Source: Alkalimarinus coralli
GTDB lineage: Bacteria; Pseudomonadota; Gammaproteobacteria; Pseudomonadales; Oleiphilaceae
Direction: 5' to 3'
Assembly: GCF_023650515.1 (NCBI RefSeq)
Contig: NZ_CP096016.1
Coordinates: 3,350,001 to 3,414,000, forward strand
DNA length: 64,000 nt
A model generated the notes under the pieces. The model was not told the origin of the DNA and searched no databases. It worked only from the letters and a program-made list of their open reading frames with translations. Shown piece by piece: positions 28,701 through 36,722 of the stretch (the first letter of the stretch is position 1; each line of letters starts with the position of its first letter). The translations under genes were made by a program, and so were the position numbers.

Positions 28701-31700
28701 ATTGCTCCTGAAGACACTGCTCCTGATGAGACTGCTGAAGAGGTTGCCCCAGAAAACTTAGCACCAGAAGAAACAGCATCAGAGGCCGAGCAGGAATCAG
28801 ACCAAGCGCAGCCAGCTGCTGAGCAAAGCGAAGCTGTTGAGGCAGAAGATCATGAAACCGAAGCTGTCAGCATTGACAGCGAGCAGGACTTCGCTGACGA
28901 CTTGCTGTCTATCTTCCTCGATGAAGCCCGCGAAATTTGCGATGCAATCATCGACAATCTGGATCACTGGACGAACGCGCCCGACAGTCTGAATGGCGTC
29001 ATTGATCTTCAGCGCGAACTGCATACCTTGAAAGGGGGAGCCCGCCTTGCTGACATCGATAATATCGGCGACCTGGCAGACGCACTTTACGATAAACTTG
29101 AAGAAGCGCTAAACCAGAATGCAACAAGCAACCCGGAACTGATTCGTATCACCACGCGCAGTTCCCAGCAATTGCTTGCCATGCTTAACGAGCTTGAAAG
29201 TGCCGGTGAGTCGTCCCCAGCCAGTGAGTTAATTGAAGCAATAAATGCCATAACAATTGAAGCTGACAAGGATCTTACTGCAACAGAAGATAGTTCAGCT
29301 GAAAGTGGCGATAACGCGGCAGATGCCGAGATACTTGAGATTTTCCTTGAAGAAGCGAACGAGATATTAGAGTCGCTCGAAACTCAACTATCCGACTGGT
29401 CAACGGATTCTCAAAATGATGACTTTAACCGCGAAATCCAGCGACTACTGCACACCCTTAAAGGGGGCGCCAGACTTGCGGGCCTTCAAGAGCTTGGCAA
29501 TGTCAGCCACGACCTTGAAAGCAAACTCATTGAAGCAATAGAGAACGGCCAAGGCTTAAGCGATGAGCTTCGAGAGACCGTCAATCAATACCAGGATCAA
29601 TTGAGTTCTTTGGTCGCTGAGGTTAATAACCAGTTCATCGCGCTATCAACCGGAGAAGCATCCGCGCCACAGAGCGAGCCACAGGCTAAACCTGAAGTGC
29701 CAGCTGAAGGCACCAGCGATAAAGCTGAGGCGTCTCCTTCCGTTGATATCTCTGAGCCTCCTGCTGAACCGACGCAAGATACTGCAACCAGCACAGAAAC
29801 AACGGAAACGGCAGAGCCTGTACAGGCTCAGCCAGACCGAGTCACTACAGTGGCCAAGAAACCTGCCAGCCAGGCCCAACAGGCAGCGAAAGCGAGACCG
29901 GCACAGCAAGAAACCGTCAGAGTATCAGCCTCTCTGATCGACGACCTCGTAAACCTCGCAGGTGAAACCAGTATTACCCGGGGCCGACTGGAACAGCAGA
30001 TCAGTGACTTCAGTTTCAACCTTGACGAAATGGTATCCACTATTGAGCGTCTTCGTGAACAGCTCAGAAGAATGGATATGGAGACAGAAGCCCAGGTTCT
30101 TTTCCGTACAGAAAAAGAAGGCGTTGGGCCTGACTATGCTGATTTTGACCCATTAGAGATGGATCGTTATTCATCGATTCAGCAACTATCAAGAGCACTC
30201 ACAGAAAGTACCTTCGACTTGCTTGATCTGCGCGAAACACTTGCAGATAAAGCCAGGGACGCAGAAACACTGCTACTACAGCAGTCGAGAATACATACAG
30301 AGCTGCAAGAAGGTCTGATGAAGACCCGCATGATTCCATTCTCGTCAATGGTGCCAAGACTGAGGAGAATCGTAAGGCAAATCAGTGGTGAGTTAGGCAA
30401 AAAAGCTGAGTTTGATGTCCAGAATGCAGAGGGCGAAATGGATCGTACCGTTCTGGAAAGAATGGTCGCACCACTTGAGCACATGCTTAGAAACGCACTG
30501 GATCACGGCATCGAGTCGATTGAAAAGCGTAAAGCAGCGGGTAAACCTGAAGCCGGTAACATTAGTCTGTCACTTAATCGTGAAGGTGGCGATATTGTCC
30601 TGCGAATGAAGGATGATGGCGGTGGTATAAAAGTCGCGGCGATTCGTGAAAAAGCGATCGCGCAAGGCTTAATGAAGAAAGATATTGCGCTATCAGACCA
30701 TGATGTCTTGCAGTTCATCATGAAAGCCGGATTCAGTACAGCAGAACAGGTTACACAAATCTCTGGCCGCGGTGTCGGAATGGATGTTGTAGCCAGTGAG
30801 ATCAAAATGCTGGGCGGCAACATCAGCATCGACTCAAAAGAGGGTGTCGGCACGACATTTACCGTCAGGCTTCCATTCACTGTTTCGGTTAACCGGGCAT
30901 TGATGGTTAATACCGGTGAAGATTTCTACGCCATACCGCTTAATACCATTGAAGGTATTGTACGAGTTAGCCCATACGAACTTGAAGAGTATTATAAGCC
31001 GGATGCGCCCCTGTATGAGTACGCAGGACAGCAATACCGTCTACAGTATCTAGGTAACGTTTTACACAGCGATCACAAGCCTAAATTGCAGGGTCAACCA
31101 CTTCCACTACCGGTCATTCTGGTACGTGGAACCGACCAGCCTATTGCATTGCAAGTAGATAGTTTAATGGGTAGCCGTGAAATCGTTGTTAAGAGCCTTG
31201 GGGCTCAATTCAGCAAAGTTCCAGGCGTATCAGGTGCAACCATACTCGGTGATGGTAGTGTTGTGGTAATCCTTGATCTGCCTGCACTGATTCGGGCCGA
31301 TGATGGTCGAGCCCTCACCAGTACGGGTAAGGAGGTTGAGGCACCTGCACCAATTGAACAACGACCGACATTGGTTATGGTGGTTGATGATTCGGTGACG
31401 GTCAGAAAGGTGACTACCCGCCTGCTGGAACGAAACGGCATGGACGTTATTACAGCAAAAGATGGTGTTGATGCGATAGCCCAGCTACAGGATCACAAGC
31501 CTGATGTCATGTTGCTCGACATCGAGATGCCTCGAATGGACGGGTTTGAGGTGGCGAGCCTGGTTCGCCACGACGAGAACCTTAAGGATGTGCCGATATG
31601 CATGATCACCTCTCGTACCGGTCAGAAGCACCGTGAACGAGCGATGTCTATCGGTGTGAATGAGTACCTTGGTAAACCATTCCAGGAGAAAGAACTGCTT

Positions 31701-31733
31701 AACACCATTGAGAAGCTGACAGATCTGTCATGA
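22707..31733 (+). CDS. chpA: Hybrid chemosensory histidine kinase ChpA with nine Hpt-like modules
   Basis: CheA-type kinase of the Pil-Chp system, 3008 residues. ATG at 22707 has GGAG eight bases upstream; an in-frame ATG at 22659 inside pilK is less likely. Order: FimL-like N-terminal region; Hpt modules with phospho-His at about residues 643, 861, 1010, 1363, 1539, 1860, 2106 and 2249; a degenerate module with LKTLSQGA in place of HTLKG (about 1151); acidic linkers with short repeats; dimerisation region (about 2400); ATPase (N-box EHMLRNALDHG about 2591); CheW-like domain; C-terminal receiver with Asp 2938. P. aeruginosa ChpA (about 2470 residues) has eight phosphotransfer modules, so this one is expanded. 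Overlaps chpB by ATGA. Confidence 0.96.
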   Translation: MGNSHDYVALDWVRGEIDETLNQARQALEAYVDNTEDTSRMRFCLNYIHQVHGTLQMVEFYGAALLAEEMEKLAQALLNNAVPSLREAVEVLMQAVLQLPNYLEHLHAGRKDLPLVILPILNDLRASRGEPLLSDTSLFTPDLSAARIPPPPGAAQRLQDEKIVASLRKLRQMFQFSLAGVIRGNEVKANTAYMVKVLTRVERLCQNTSLGQLWSVAIAFIDVFDDNSLELTSATKTLLRDLDHQIKRLIDESVDVLLQPIPEDLLKHLLYYIAKSDTDTERVNSIRQQFHLDQSLPKDEEVDEERQRMQGPDKEAIESVVSALNEELARIKDQLDLFVRGEFRDNADLEELLPGLKQVANTMAVLGLGIPRKVILEQVEVIETLVEERGEAEDSTLMDIAGALLYVEATLTGMTEEHAPSLSEKIESDIPAEQIGSAHDAVLREARNGLEQAKTCIVNFIASQWDHSEIEGVPAILDGLRGGLQIIPLTKASELINSCNQYIQQALLSKKQVPDWKQLDTLADAITSIEYYIERLTEGAQDNELILQVAEESVAELGFPAGETPTYQEADDAAEAPAEATQSDLSPDAPVKESDTELIDDEIIEIFIEEAEEVLGTISEFYPKFVKDNEDKGALVELRRAFHTLKGSGRLVGATTLGELAWAVENMLNRILDNTISTSKELFPLLDEVINHLPQLVNDFKEKQSSADVTHLIDQANQLAGVPRPGAVKAESTEEDAIEEHQASIVADAEVDAEVDAEVDAEHVEPTEEVTAEDDAIDADIQVEQPEEPPVDVSPAPSTSPEPAPIAASSSDEDDLIDDEIIEIFIEEAEEVLETIAEYLPTYLSQYENKEALTELRRAFHTLKGSGRMVSATTVGELAWAAENMMNRIIDGSIEMSQDAAAVLTNATALLPDLVEDFKNHNAPRHNVTPIIEQAEALAQGEQAGSTESGPVAETDSSTEIDTDSGVDPVLLDIFRSETDTHLDTINEFVDKAESEGELPFTDAISRALHTLKGSANTAGIGPIANIIVPVEKFVKEARAQNIPANPAVSGMLRQAAGYVRQGIEQLYNDPQHHLEGTEEFLSHLNELSELTFADVSDKEQTQSITTDPQLINIFLTEGIDILLDAESILDNWRSNPVPGEELEKLVGELKTLSQGAQVAGLEDISEFADLLEQAYEVIESGDVVANENFLETIALGHEALLSLMDQVAAGLATQPNNKLIAQIKELIQHMEADKAAAVEAQAQAEAEKSVAEEAEAQAAEELAQQEQDALKELDEELEEEIPTLSGFESEEEIPTLETDEEAETALPQLSDDVSASLLDPELVEIFLEEANDIINNTGELLQQWSEDQSNPDLLVELQRELHTLKGGARLADISSIGDLSHELETLFEGLTENRLSADDSLVSLLFSCHDRLASIIDDVASGNSGAPATDLISQIQQVISTSTESAIEEPEEIEVTLPEEASSTESLSQDEQTEVQQDDITEAVEGESQAPIDLDPELIEIFLEEASDIIDNSGSLIHQWQEDPSQHQVVNELQRELHTLKGGARMAEISAIGDLAHELESLFERIVDGQVSTDSHIIELSLKVHDRLAEMVEDIEAGRACRPAPDLISQITACINGTAAPSIEEPIEEVPVLSIDEPELSTEEPELSIEEPEPSIEEPEQSADEESEEALPEPELQELDQVDSEDLTEETAEQFIDAVHEEVDEEIDFSDVPTLELSEDEEIESLEEIPTDDELLGSIDEISLETDNLIEPADELPELTNELPELTDELPELTIEAESDADEIEAIDLPGQDTTATDIIKPEEQDATPILAETLDPELVEIFLEEANEIIDNTGELLQTWLEDIDDTSNVKELQRELHTLKGGARMAEIAPLGDLAHELETLFEGIVENGLVVDNSISDLMLACHDKLATMVDQIGSGSAIYPANDLIASVIALTSGEAPDTAVGIPPETASDVETEVPDTDIEAAQEEAEEASSELAEETPEVAEQAAEERGLEDIAPEDTAPDETAEEVAPENLAPEETASEAEQESDQAQPAAEQSEAVEAEDHETEAVSIDSEQDFADDLLSIFLDEAREICDAIIDNLDHWTNAPDSLNGVIDLQRELHTLKGGARLADIDNIGDLADALYDKLEEALNQNATSNPELIRITTRSSQQLLAMLNELESAGESSPASELIEAINAITIEADKDLTATEDSSAESGDNAADAEILEIFLEEANEILESLETQLSDWSTDSQNDDFNREIQRLLHTLKGGARLAGLQELGNVSHDLESKLIEAIENGQGLSDELRETVNQYQDQLSSLVAEVNNQFIALSTGEASAPQSEPQAKPEVPAEGTSDKAEASPSVDISEPPAEPTQDTATSTETTETAEPVQAQPDRVTTVAKKPASQAQQAAKARPAQQETVRVSASLIDDLVNLAGETSITRGRLEQQISDFSFNLDEMVSTIERLREQLRRMDMETEAQVLFRTEKEGVGPDYADFDPLEMDRYSSIQQLSRALTESTFDLLDLRETLADKARDAETLLLQQSRIHTELQEGLMKTRMIPFSSMVPRLRRIVRQISGELGKKAEFDVQNAEGEMDRTVLERMVAPLEHMLRNALDHGIESIEKRKAAGKPEAGNISLSLNREGGDIVLRMKDDGGGIKVAAIREKAIAQGLMKKDIALSDHDVLQFIMKAGFSTAEQVTQISGRGVGMDVVASEIKMLGGNISIDSKEGVGTTFTVRLPFTVSVNRALMVNTGEDFYAIPLNTIEGIVRVSPYELEEYYKPDAPLYEYAGQQYRLQYLGNVLHSDHKPKLQGQPLPLPVILVRGTDQPIALQVDSLMGSREIVVKSLGAQFSKVPGVSGATILGDGSVVVILDLPALIRADDGRALTSTGKEVEAPAPIEQRPTLVMVVDDSVTVRKVTTRLLERNGMDVITAKDGVDAIAQLQDHKPDVMLLDIEMPRMDGFEVASLVRHDENLKDVPICMITSRTGQKHRERAMSIGVNEYLGKPFQEKELLNTIEKLTDLS
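24948..24983 (+). repeat. 12-bp tandem repeat inside chpA
   Basis: Three perfect units of GATGCGGAAGTA, with a partial fourth, encode (DAEV)n in the acidic linker between the first and second Hpt modules. Similar longer, less perfect repeats in other linkers encode EEPEL/S units (27610-27690) and ELPELT units (27965-28030). Confidence 0.95.
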
Positions 31734-32806
31734 GCGGCAATGAGCGACCTAGAATAGGGATCCTTTCTGATAGCCCGCTGCAACGTCACATGCTCCAACA
31801 CGCGATTTCAAGTTATGGACTTGAAATCGCCATCAGCTGTGACCCTGTTCGTTTTGAAAATGCGCAAGCGCCCGAGCTTGATAATATTGGCTGTTGGATT
31901 CTTGAGCTGGAAAACGAAGACGAATTTCCTGACTTAATCGACTCTTTGCTCGACTCTACCGAAGCGGCCGTTTTATTTGGTTTGGGCAAAGCCCCTGAAC
32001 GCCAGAGCGATGAATATCCACGCTGGGAGAGACGCCTGTTCTCTAAGCTCAGAGATGAGATAGGCTCCCTTGAGCTGCTCGACTCTGAAGACACGTTAGA
32101 CAAACTGGGGGGCGATACAAGTGAGCACAAAGGCCCACTCCCGCTCCCCAGTATACTCTCCAATACACTGCAATCTGGTGCTTTGGAGGCAAGCCCGGTC
32201 GAGCGGATCTGGATACTGGCTGCTTCACTCGGGGGGCCTGCTGCAGTAAAAGAGTTTCTCGATCAGCTACCCGCAGGGCTGCCGGTCTCTTTTATTTACG
32301 CTCAGCATATCGACGCAAATTTCTCATCCGTCCTGTCTAAGGTGTTAGCCAGACACTCCAGCTTCGAACTTAAGCAGGCTCAGGAGGGCGACAGCCTTAA
32401 AAATGGCCAGGTGCTGATGGTTCCGGTTGACCGGGAAATGGTGCTCGATGAGCAAGGAAAGATTCAATTTAAAGACAACGCCTGGCCTGGCCCTTATGGC
32501 CCATCCATCGACCAGGTGATGCTTAACATTGCTAACCACTATGGAGCCAACTGTAATGTCATGGTGTTTAGTGGTATGGGAAATGACGGTGCTATTGCTG
32601 CCCCGCTTCTTAAGGCCTACGGTTGTAATATTTGGGTGCAAAGCTCTGATAGCTGTGCCAACAGCTCGATGCCGGACTCTGTAGAAGCAACCGGATGTAG
32701 CTCGTTTATTGGCAGCCCAACCCAGCTAGCGGGTCATCTGATCAAAACAATAGAACAAGAAACCATTCTGTCAGGCGTTGGCGCTAATGCCAGCCAGGGA
32801 CACTGA
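31730..32806 (+). CDS. chpB: CheB-type methylesterase ChpB
   Basis: Removes methyl groups from PilJ. 358 residues; the N-terminal third resembles a receiver but lacks the usual Asp cluster (ILSDSPLQRHM, then WILELENEDEF), so phosphorylation control is doubtful. The C-terminal esterase keeps the triad: Ser in ASLGGPAAV, His in YAQHIDANF and Asp in SGMGNDGA. The ATG overlaps the chpA stop (ATGA), indicating translational coupling. Confidence 0.92.
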   Translation: MSGNERPRIGILSDSPLQRHMLQHAISSYGLEIAISCDPVRFENAQAPELDNIGCWILELENEDEFPDLIDSLLDSTEAAVLFGLGKAPERQSDEYPRWERRLFSKLRDEIGSLELLDSEDTLDKLGGDTSEHKGPLPLPSILSNTLQSGALEASPVERIWILAASLGGPAAVKEFLDQLPAGLPVSFIYAQHIDANFSSVLSKVLARHSSFELKQAQEGDSLKNGQVLMVPVDREMVLDEQGKIQFKDNAWPGPYGPSIDQVMLNIANHYGANCNVMVFSGMGNDGAIAAPLLKAYGCNIWVQSSDSCANSSMPDSVEATGCSSFIGSPTQLAGHLIKTIEQETILSGVGANASQGH

Positions 32807-32832
32807 AAAATTTTAAGCTGAGGAGCTGAAAA

Positions 32833-33300
32833 GTGGAAGAATCCATAAGTATTTTATCCAGCCTATACCTGCCTGTGGCAGGAGGGAGTTTAGTGCTCCC
32901 TAACGTTTCAGTTGCAGAGATTGTAGATTATCAGACGCCGGAAACCATACCTGATGCGCCCGAGTGGTTTCTCGGCACTATTAGATGGAGAGGGGTAACG
33001 CTGCCAGTCGTCTCTTATGAGCAACTCAACAACACACCGTTACCTGATAGCCTCAATAACACTCGAATTGCCGTTATTAATACCATTGGAAAGGATCACG
33101 CCAGCCTGCCGTTTTTTGCTATTGTGACTCAAGGTATCCCCCGCCAAACCAAAATAGATCAGGATAATATCAAAGAGATAGAGGATGAGAAGGAATTAGG
33201 CCCAGCCGACCTGATGAAAGTCTCAATAATGGGCGACGAAGCAGTTATCCCCAATGTCGAGTACGTTGAAAATATGATTGTTCAGCATCGGCCCGCATAA
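32833..33300 (+). CDS. chpC: CheW-like protein ChpC
   Basis: Second CheW-type adaptor of the system, 155 residues, thought to connect further inputs to ChpA. Starts with GTG and has GAGGAG about 8 bases upstream. Core CheW pattern: LPVAGGSLVLPNVSVAEIV, WFLGTIRWRGVTLPVVSYE. Last gene of the cluster here; chpD and chpE of P. aeruginosa are absent, and a hairpin follows. Confidence 0.9.
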   Translation: MEESISILSSLYLPVAGGSLVLPNVSVAEIVDYQTPETIPDAPEWFLGTIRWRGVTLPVVSYEQLNNTPLPDSLNNTRIAVINTIGKDHASLPFFAIVTQGIPRQTKIDQDNIKEIEDEKELGPADLMKVSIMGDEAVIPNVEYVENMIVQHRPA

Positions 33301-33311
33301 TAATCATTCGC

Positions 33312-33333
33312 AGAGGGAGGTTTACCTCCCTCT
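33312..33333 (+). terminator. Hairpin after chpC, possible terminator
   Basis: Perfect 9-bp stem AGAGGGAGG/CCTCCCTCT with a TTTA loop, 12 bp after the chpC stop. There is no T-tract after it, so it may be a weak terminator or a transcript-stabilising hairpin. A second small hairpin (ACCTGC/GCAGGT, 33350-33365) follows. Confidence 0.5.
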
Positions 33334-33386
33334 CAAACAATCTCCTCTTACCTGCTTCCGCAGGTCTTGGCATAAATAAAAGCCCC

Positions 33387-34733
33387 TTACCGTTCACCTT
33401 TAAGCTGCTTGCTGGCGGTTTTTAAACTCTTTTTCATCCTGATCAAACCAAACATCACAAAACCAACGGCCACAGGCACAAACAGCCCTGTTACCAAACT
33501 GCTGTTGCTGATAATTCCCATTGTCTTGGCGCTTTCAGCAACATATTTAAATAGCCCTACCAGATAATAACTTATTGCAGCCACCGAAAGCCCCTCAACG
33601 GCCTGCTGCATTCTCAGCTGCAGCTTGCTTCGACGATCCATCGATTGAAGCAGATCCTGATTTTGCTCTTCAATCGTCAGGTTAACTCTGGTGCGCAGTA
33701 GCTCGCTTGCACGATCGATGCGCCCCGACAGATCATCAAGGTCTTCCCTAACCGTTTCACACGTTCGATAGGCGGGCGTTAAGCGGCGTCCCAAAAACTC
33801 ATTAAAGGTTTGCAGGCCACATACTTCCTGCTCTCGTAGTTCTTCCAGCCGACTCATCGCCAGGCGGTAGTATGCCTCGGTCGCAGAAAAGCGGTAGTTG
33901 GTGTCCGAAATAATCTGCTCAATTTTAGCGGAGAGCGTCGTAAGCTCGCCTAACAGGCGGCGCTCGTCATCAAGGCTTTCAATATCTGTAATCTGTTGGA
34001 TAATCGTGGCTAATTGCTGATCCATCTCACGCACGTTCGGGGCTATCTGCCGTGCAATCGGAAATGATAGCAGTGCCACCATGCGATAGGTTTCAAGTTC
34101 CAGTATTCGCCTCACAAGTCGCCCTGTCTGGCATGGGTTCAGACCGTTGTTATAGACTAAAAAACGGCCCATATTGTCACTGTGAATACGGTAAGCAGTC
34201 CAGATTTGTGCGCGTTTGTCGTTCGCATAACAGCTCAGCAACCGGTGGCCTTCAAAGTGAACCCGCTGAGCATCGACGGTGGGAGGCTGCTCTGGCATCT
34301 GTTCAATTTCTACATGCAACCCGCTGATCACCTTGCCGGGTATTTCACTAAGCCATTCATCAGGCAGCAGCGAAAGCGCTGTGCGCTGAAAAACCCCGGA
34401 TTCAAGTTTGTGAAGAAAGGTGTAGGTCGAAAACTCGGTATGGCGTTCCCACCTGAACTCAAAGCCACCAAAGTCCTGATAGTAGCAGCTCGCCTCCGGG
34501 GCCGGTGGGTTAACACTATAGCGCGTACATAAAGCGCAGATATGCTGAAACTCTTTCAGCCGGTTGTCCGCTCGCTCATCGTCGCCACCCGCATTCAGTA
34601 CCGCTAACTGCGAAATTCGAGACTGAGAGTCAATAACCGGAAAAGGCCGAGTATGAAGCTCATTAAAAAGCTCATCCCTTTGATCATGAAAATCAAAAAT
34701 CATTGATGCAATCTTAGGAGCTTGCTCTGTCAT
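33387..34733 (-). CDS. DUF3422 family membrane protein
   Basis: 448 residues from ATG 34733; an in-frame upstream start at 34763 would add ten residues with no family support. N-terminal FNELHTRPFPVI matches the family opening; the middle is soluble and helical with a coiled-coil-like region (about 240-360), followed by two membrane helices near the C-terminus (AAISYYLVGLFKYVAES and LVTGLFVPVAVGFVMFGLI). Function unknown. It is divergent from znuC; in other genomes DUF3422 genes often stand alone, so a zinc link is only a possibility. Confidence 0.85.
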   Translation of the reverse strand: MTEQAPKIASMIFDFHDQRDELFNELHTRPFPVIDSQSRISQLAVLNAGGDDERADNRLKEFQHICALCTRYSVNPPAPEASCYYQDFGGFEFRWERHTEFSTYTFLHKLESGVFQRTALSLLPDEWLSEIPGKVISGLHVEIEQMPEQPPTVDAQRVHFEGHRLLSCYANDKRAQIWTAYRIHSDNMGRFLVYNNGLNPCQTGRLVRRILELETYRMVALLSFPIARQIAPNVREMDQQLATIIQQITDIESLDDERRLLGELTTLSAKIEQIISDTNYRFSATEAYYRLAMSRLEELREQEVCGLQTFNEFLGRRLTPAYRTCETVREDLDDLSGRIDRASELLRTRVNLTIEEQNQDLLQSMDRRSKLQLRMQQAVEGLSVAAISYYLVGLFKYVAESAKTMGIISNSSLVTGLFVPVAVGFVMFGLIRMKKSLKTASKQLKGER

Positions 34734-34874
34734 AACTAAACACCTACAGCCGAAAAGGCGCACACTCTAACACATTTTGAAATATCTCAACAAAACCGGA
34801 TTATATCAGCCACCACATTATCAATGTTTAAGATCGATCAAGTTAAGGATTAAGTTAATGAAACCAAGTTTGAT

Positions 34875-34890
34875 GTTATAATCGTTCCCC
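34875..34890 (+). promoter_or_regulatory. Putative -10 box overlapping a partial Zur-like site before znuC
   Basis: GTTATAAT at 34875-34882 contains a perfect -10 hexamer (TATAAT, 34877-34882) and resembles the left half of the gammaproteobacterial Zur box (GTTATA). The right half is not conserved, and no -35 is clear. Promoter moderately likely; Zur control speculative. Confidence 0.4.
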
Positions 34891-34955
34891 ATTACATTCA
34901 GCTGACAAAAACACCCCATATTCAGAGTGAGCGACAACACTAGACAAGGCCCCCG

Positions 34956-35759
34956 ATGACACTACTGGTAGAAGCTCAACAGATCTCGGTTCGCTATAAT
35001 GAACACACTGCTGTCAGCGATGTCTCGCTCAGTATTAATAAGGGCGAGATCGTCACGCTGATAGGCCCAAACGGAGCGGGTAAAACCACGTTGGTGCGCG
35101 CTATTCTGGGGCTCACGCCAGTCTCGTCTGGTCAGCTAACCAAGAAGCCCTCTCTATCCATCGGTTACATGCCTCAAAAGTTACAGATTGATTCAACCCT
35201 ACCGGTGACGGTTAACCGCTTTCTGGCGCTCGCCAGTCGCCGCGCTAACGGTATTGCAGAGGCACTCAGACTGGTGGGCGTTGAACACCTCGGTAAAAAG
35301 CCCATCCAGGCCATTTCCGGTGGCGAACTACAGCGCGTGTTGCTTGCCAGGGCCATTCTACGCAAGCCCGAACTGCTGGTACTTGACGAGCCAGCACAGG
35401 GTGTTGATATTACCGGGCAAACGGAGCTGTACGCACTGATAAAACAAATACGGGATCAGCTAGATTGTGGTGTCTTGATGATCTCTCATGACCTTCACCT
35501 TGTCATGGCGGCAACAGACAATGTCATTTGCCTCAATCAGCATGTCTGCTGCTCGGGCCATCCTGAAACCGTCTCCAATGACCCGGCTTATCAAGAGCTG
35601 TTTGGCGATACCGGGGCGACGCAAATTGCGGTGTATCACCATCACCACAATCACGAGCATACGATCAATGGAGAAGTCGTCGCGTGCCAGCACTCAGCGC
35701 CGTCCTCTCCAGCGCCTTCTAACACGACGCATTCCAACACGACTAGAGAGCATTCCTAA
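34956..35759 (+). CDS. znuC: Zinc ABC transporter ATP-binding protein ZnuC
   Basis: Energises high-affinity zinc import. 267 residues with Walker [11 protein letters not shown], signature [16 protein letters not shown], Walker [13 protein letters not shown] and switch His in MISHDLH. The C-terminus has the His-rich stretch YHHHHNHEH, common in ZnuC and probably metal-binding. It is followed by znuB after 11 bp. Neither znuA (binding protein) nor zur is in this window, unlike the common znuA-zur-znuC-znuB arrangement. Confidence 0.92.
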   Translation: MTLLVEAQQISVRYNEHTAVSDVSLSINKGEIVTLIGPNGAGKTTLVRAILGLTPVSSGQLTKKPSLSIGYMPQKLQIDSTLPVTVNRFLALASRRANGIAEALRLVGVEHLGKKPIQAISGGELQRVLLARAILRKPELLVLDEPAQGVDITGQTELYALIKQIRDQLDCGVLMISHDLHLVMAATDNVICLNQHVCCSGHPETVSNDPAYQELFGDTGATQIAVYHHHHNHEHTINGEVVACQHSAPSSPAPSNTTHSNTTREHS

Positions 35760-35770
35760 CCGAGACCTTT

Positions 35771-36559
35771 ATGCCAGACTTTATGATTTACGCACTTATG
35801 GGCGGTTTAGGGGTCGCCGCAATATCCGGCCCACTCGGCTGCTTTGTCGTCTGGCGCAGGATGGCTTACTTTGGCGACACCCTGGCCCACTCGGCATTGA
35901 TGGGTATTGCACTGGGCCTGCTGCTTGATATTAATATGAATATCGCCATTACCATGGTCTGTATTTTTATCGCGACGGCGCTGGTGGTTCTTCTGAAACA
36001 ACGGCAGCTTGCATCAGATACCTTACTGGGTATTCTCGCGCACTCCAGCTTGTCGATAGGGCTGGTGGTCGTGAGTTTTATTGAAGAAGTCAGGATCGAC
36101 TTAACCGGATATCTGTTTGGTGACCTGCTAGCTATTTCACCCGCTGATCTGGCCTGGATATATGGCGGAGCCATCGTGGTGGGGCTACTGTTAGCCATAA
36201 TTTGGAAATCGCTATTGATGATGACCATACATGAAGAGTTAGCCAAGGTTGAAGGGTTGCCCGTTGACTGGCTTAGGTTGATTCTAATGCTACTGTTTTC
36301 GATAGTCATCGCGGTGGCGATGAAAATTGTCGGCGTGCTGCTCATTACCGCCATGTTAATAATCCCTGCGGCAACGGCGCGAAGAGTCAGTAATACGCCT
36401 GAATCGATGGCAATCAACGCCAGCTTATTAGGCATGTTGTCGGTCATACTTGGCCTGACGCTCTCGTATTTTTCAGATACTCCCGCTGGTCCCTCGGTGG
36501 TTGTCAGTGCGTTTGCGCTGTTTACTCTTATTTACCTGGCAAAACCACAAAAAAGCTAG
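35771..36559 (+). CDS. znuB: Zinc ABC transporter permease ZnuB
   Basis: Membrane component of the zinc importer, 262 residues with about eight hydrophobic segments. Family signatures: GPLGCFVVWRRMAYFGDTLA, split here for length, near residues 20-40, LGILAHSSLSIGLV, and GVLLITAMLIIPAATAR. Eleven bases after znuC, so the two are co-transcribed. A hairpin follows the stop. Confidence 0.92.
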   Translation: MPDFMIYALMGGLGVAAISGPLGCFVVWRRMAYFGDTLAHSALMGIALGLLLDINMNIAITMVCIFIATALVVLLKQRQLASDTLLGILAHSSLSIGLVVVSFIEEVRIDLTGYLFGDLLAISPADLAWIYGGAIVVGLLLAIIWKSLLMMTIHEELAKVEGLPVDWLRLILMLLFSIVIAVAMKIVGVLLITAMLIIPAATARRVSNTPESMAINASLLGMLSVILGLTLSYFSDTPAGPSVVVSAFALFTLIYLAKPQKS

Positions 36560-36564
36560 CTTTA

Positions 36565-36589
36565 TGTTGAGCTTCAACGACGCTCAACA
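36565..36589 (+). terminator. Hairpin after znuB, possible terminator
   Basis: TGTTGAGC and GCTCAACA form an 8-bp stem with a 9-base loop, 6 bp beyond the znuB stop; there is no T-tract, so termination activity is uncertain. Confidence 0.4.
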
Positions 36590-36722
36590 ACCTGACGATT
36601 AAATCCTGCACAATTTAATACCATACTGCTATGCTTTCAGTGGTGTGGAATAAATTTCAACCTGGCTGTAAATCATCAGGAATTGCAGTAGCAAGGAATT
36701 TGAGCAAGCAGGAAGTTAAGCA

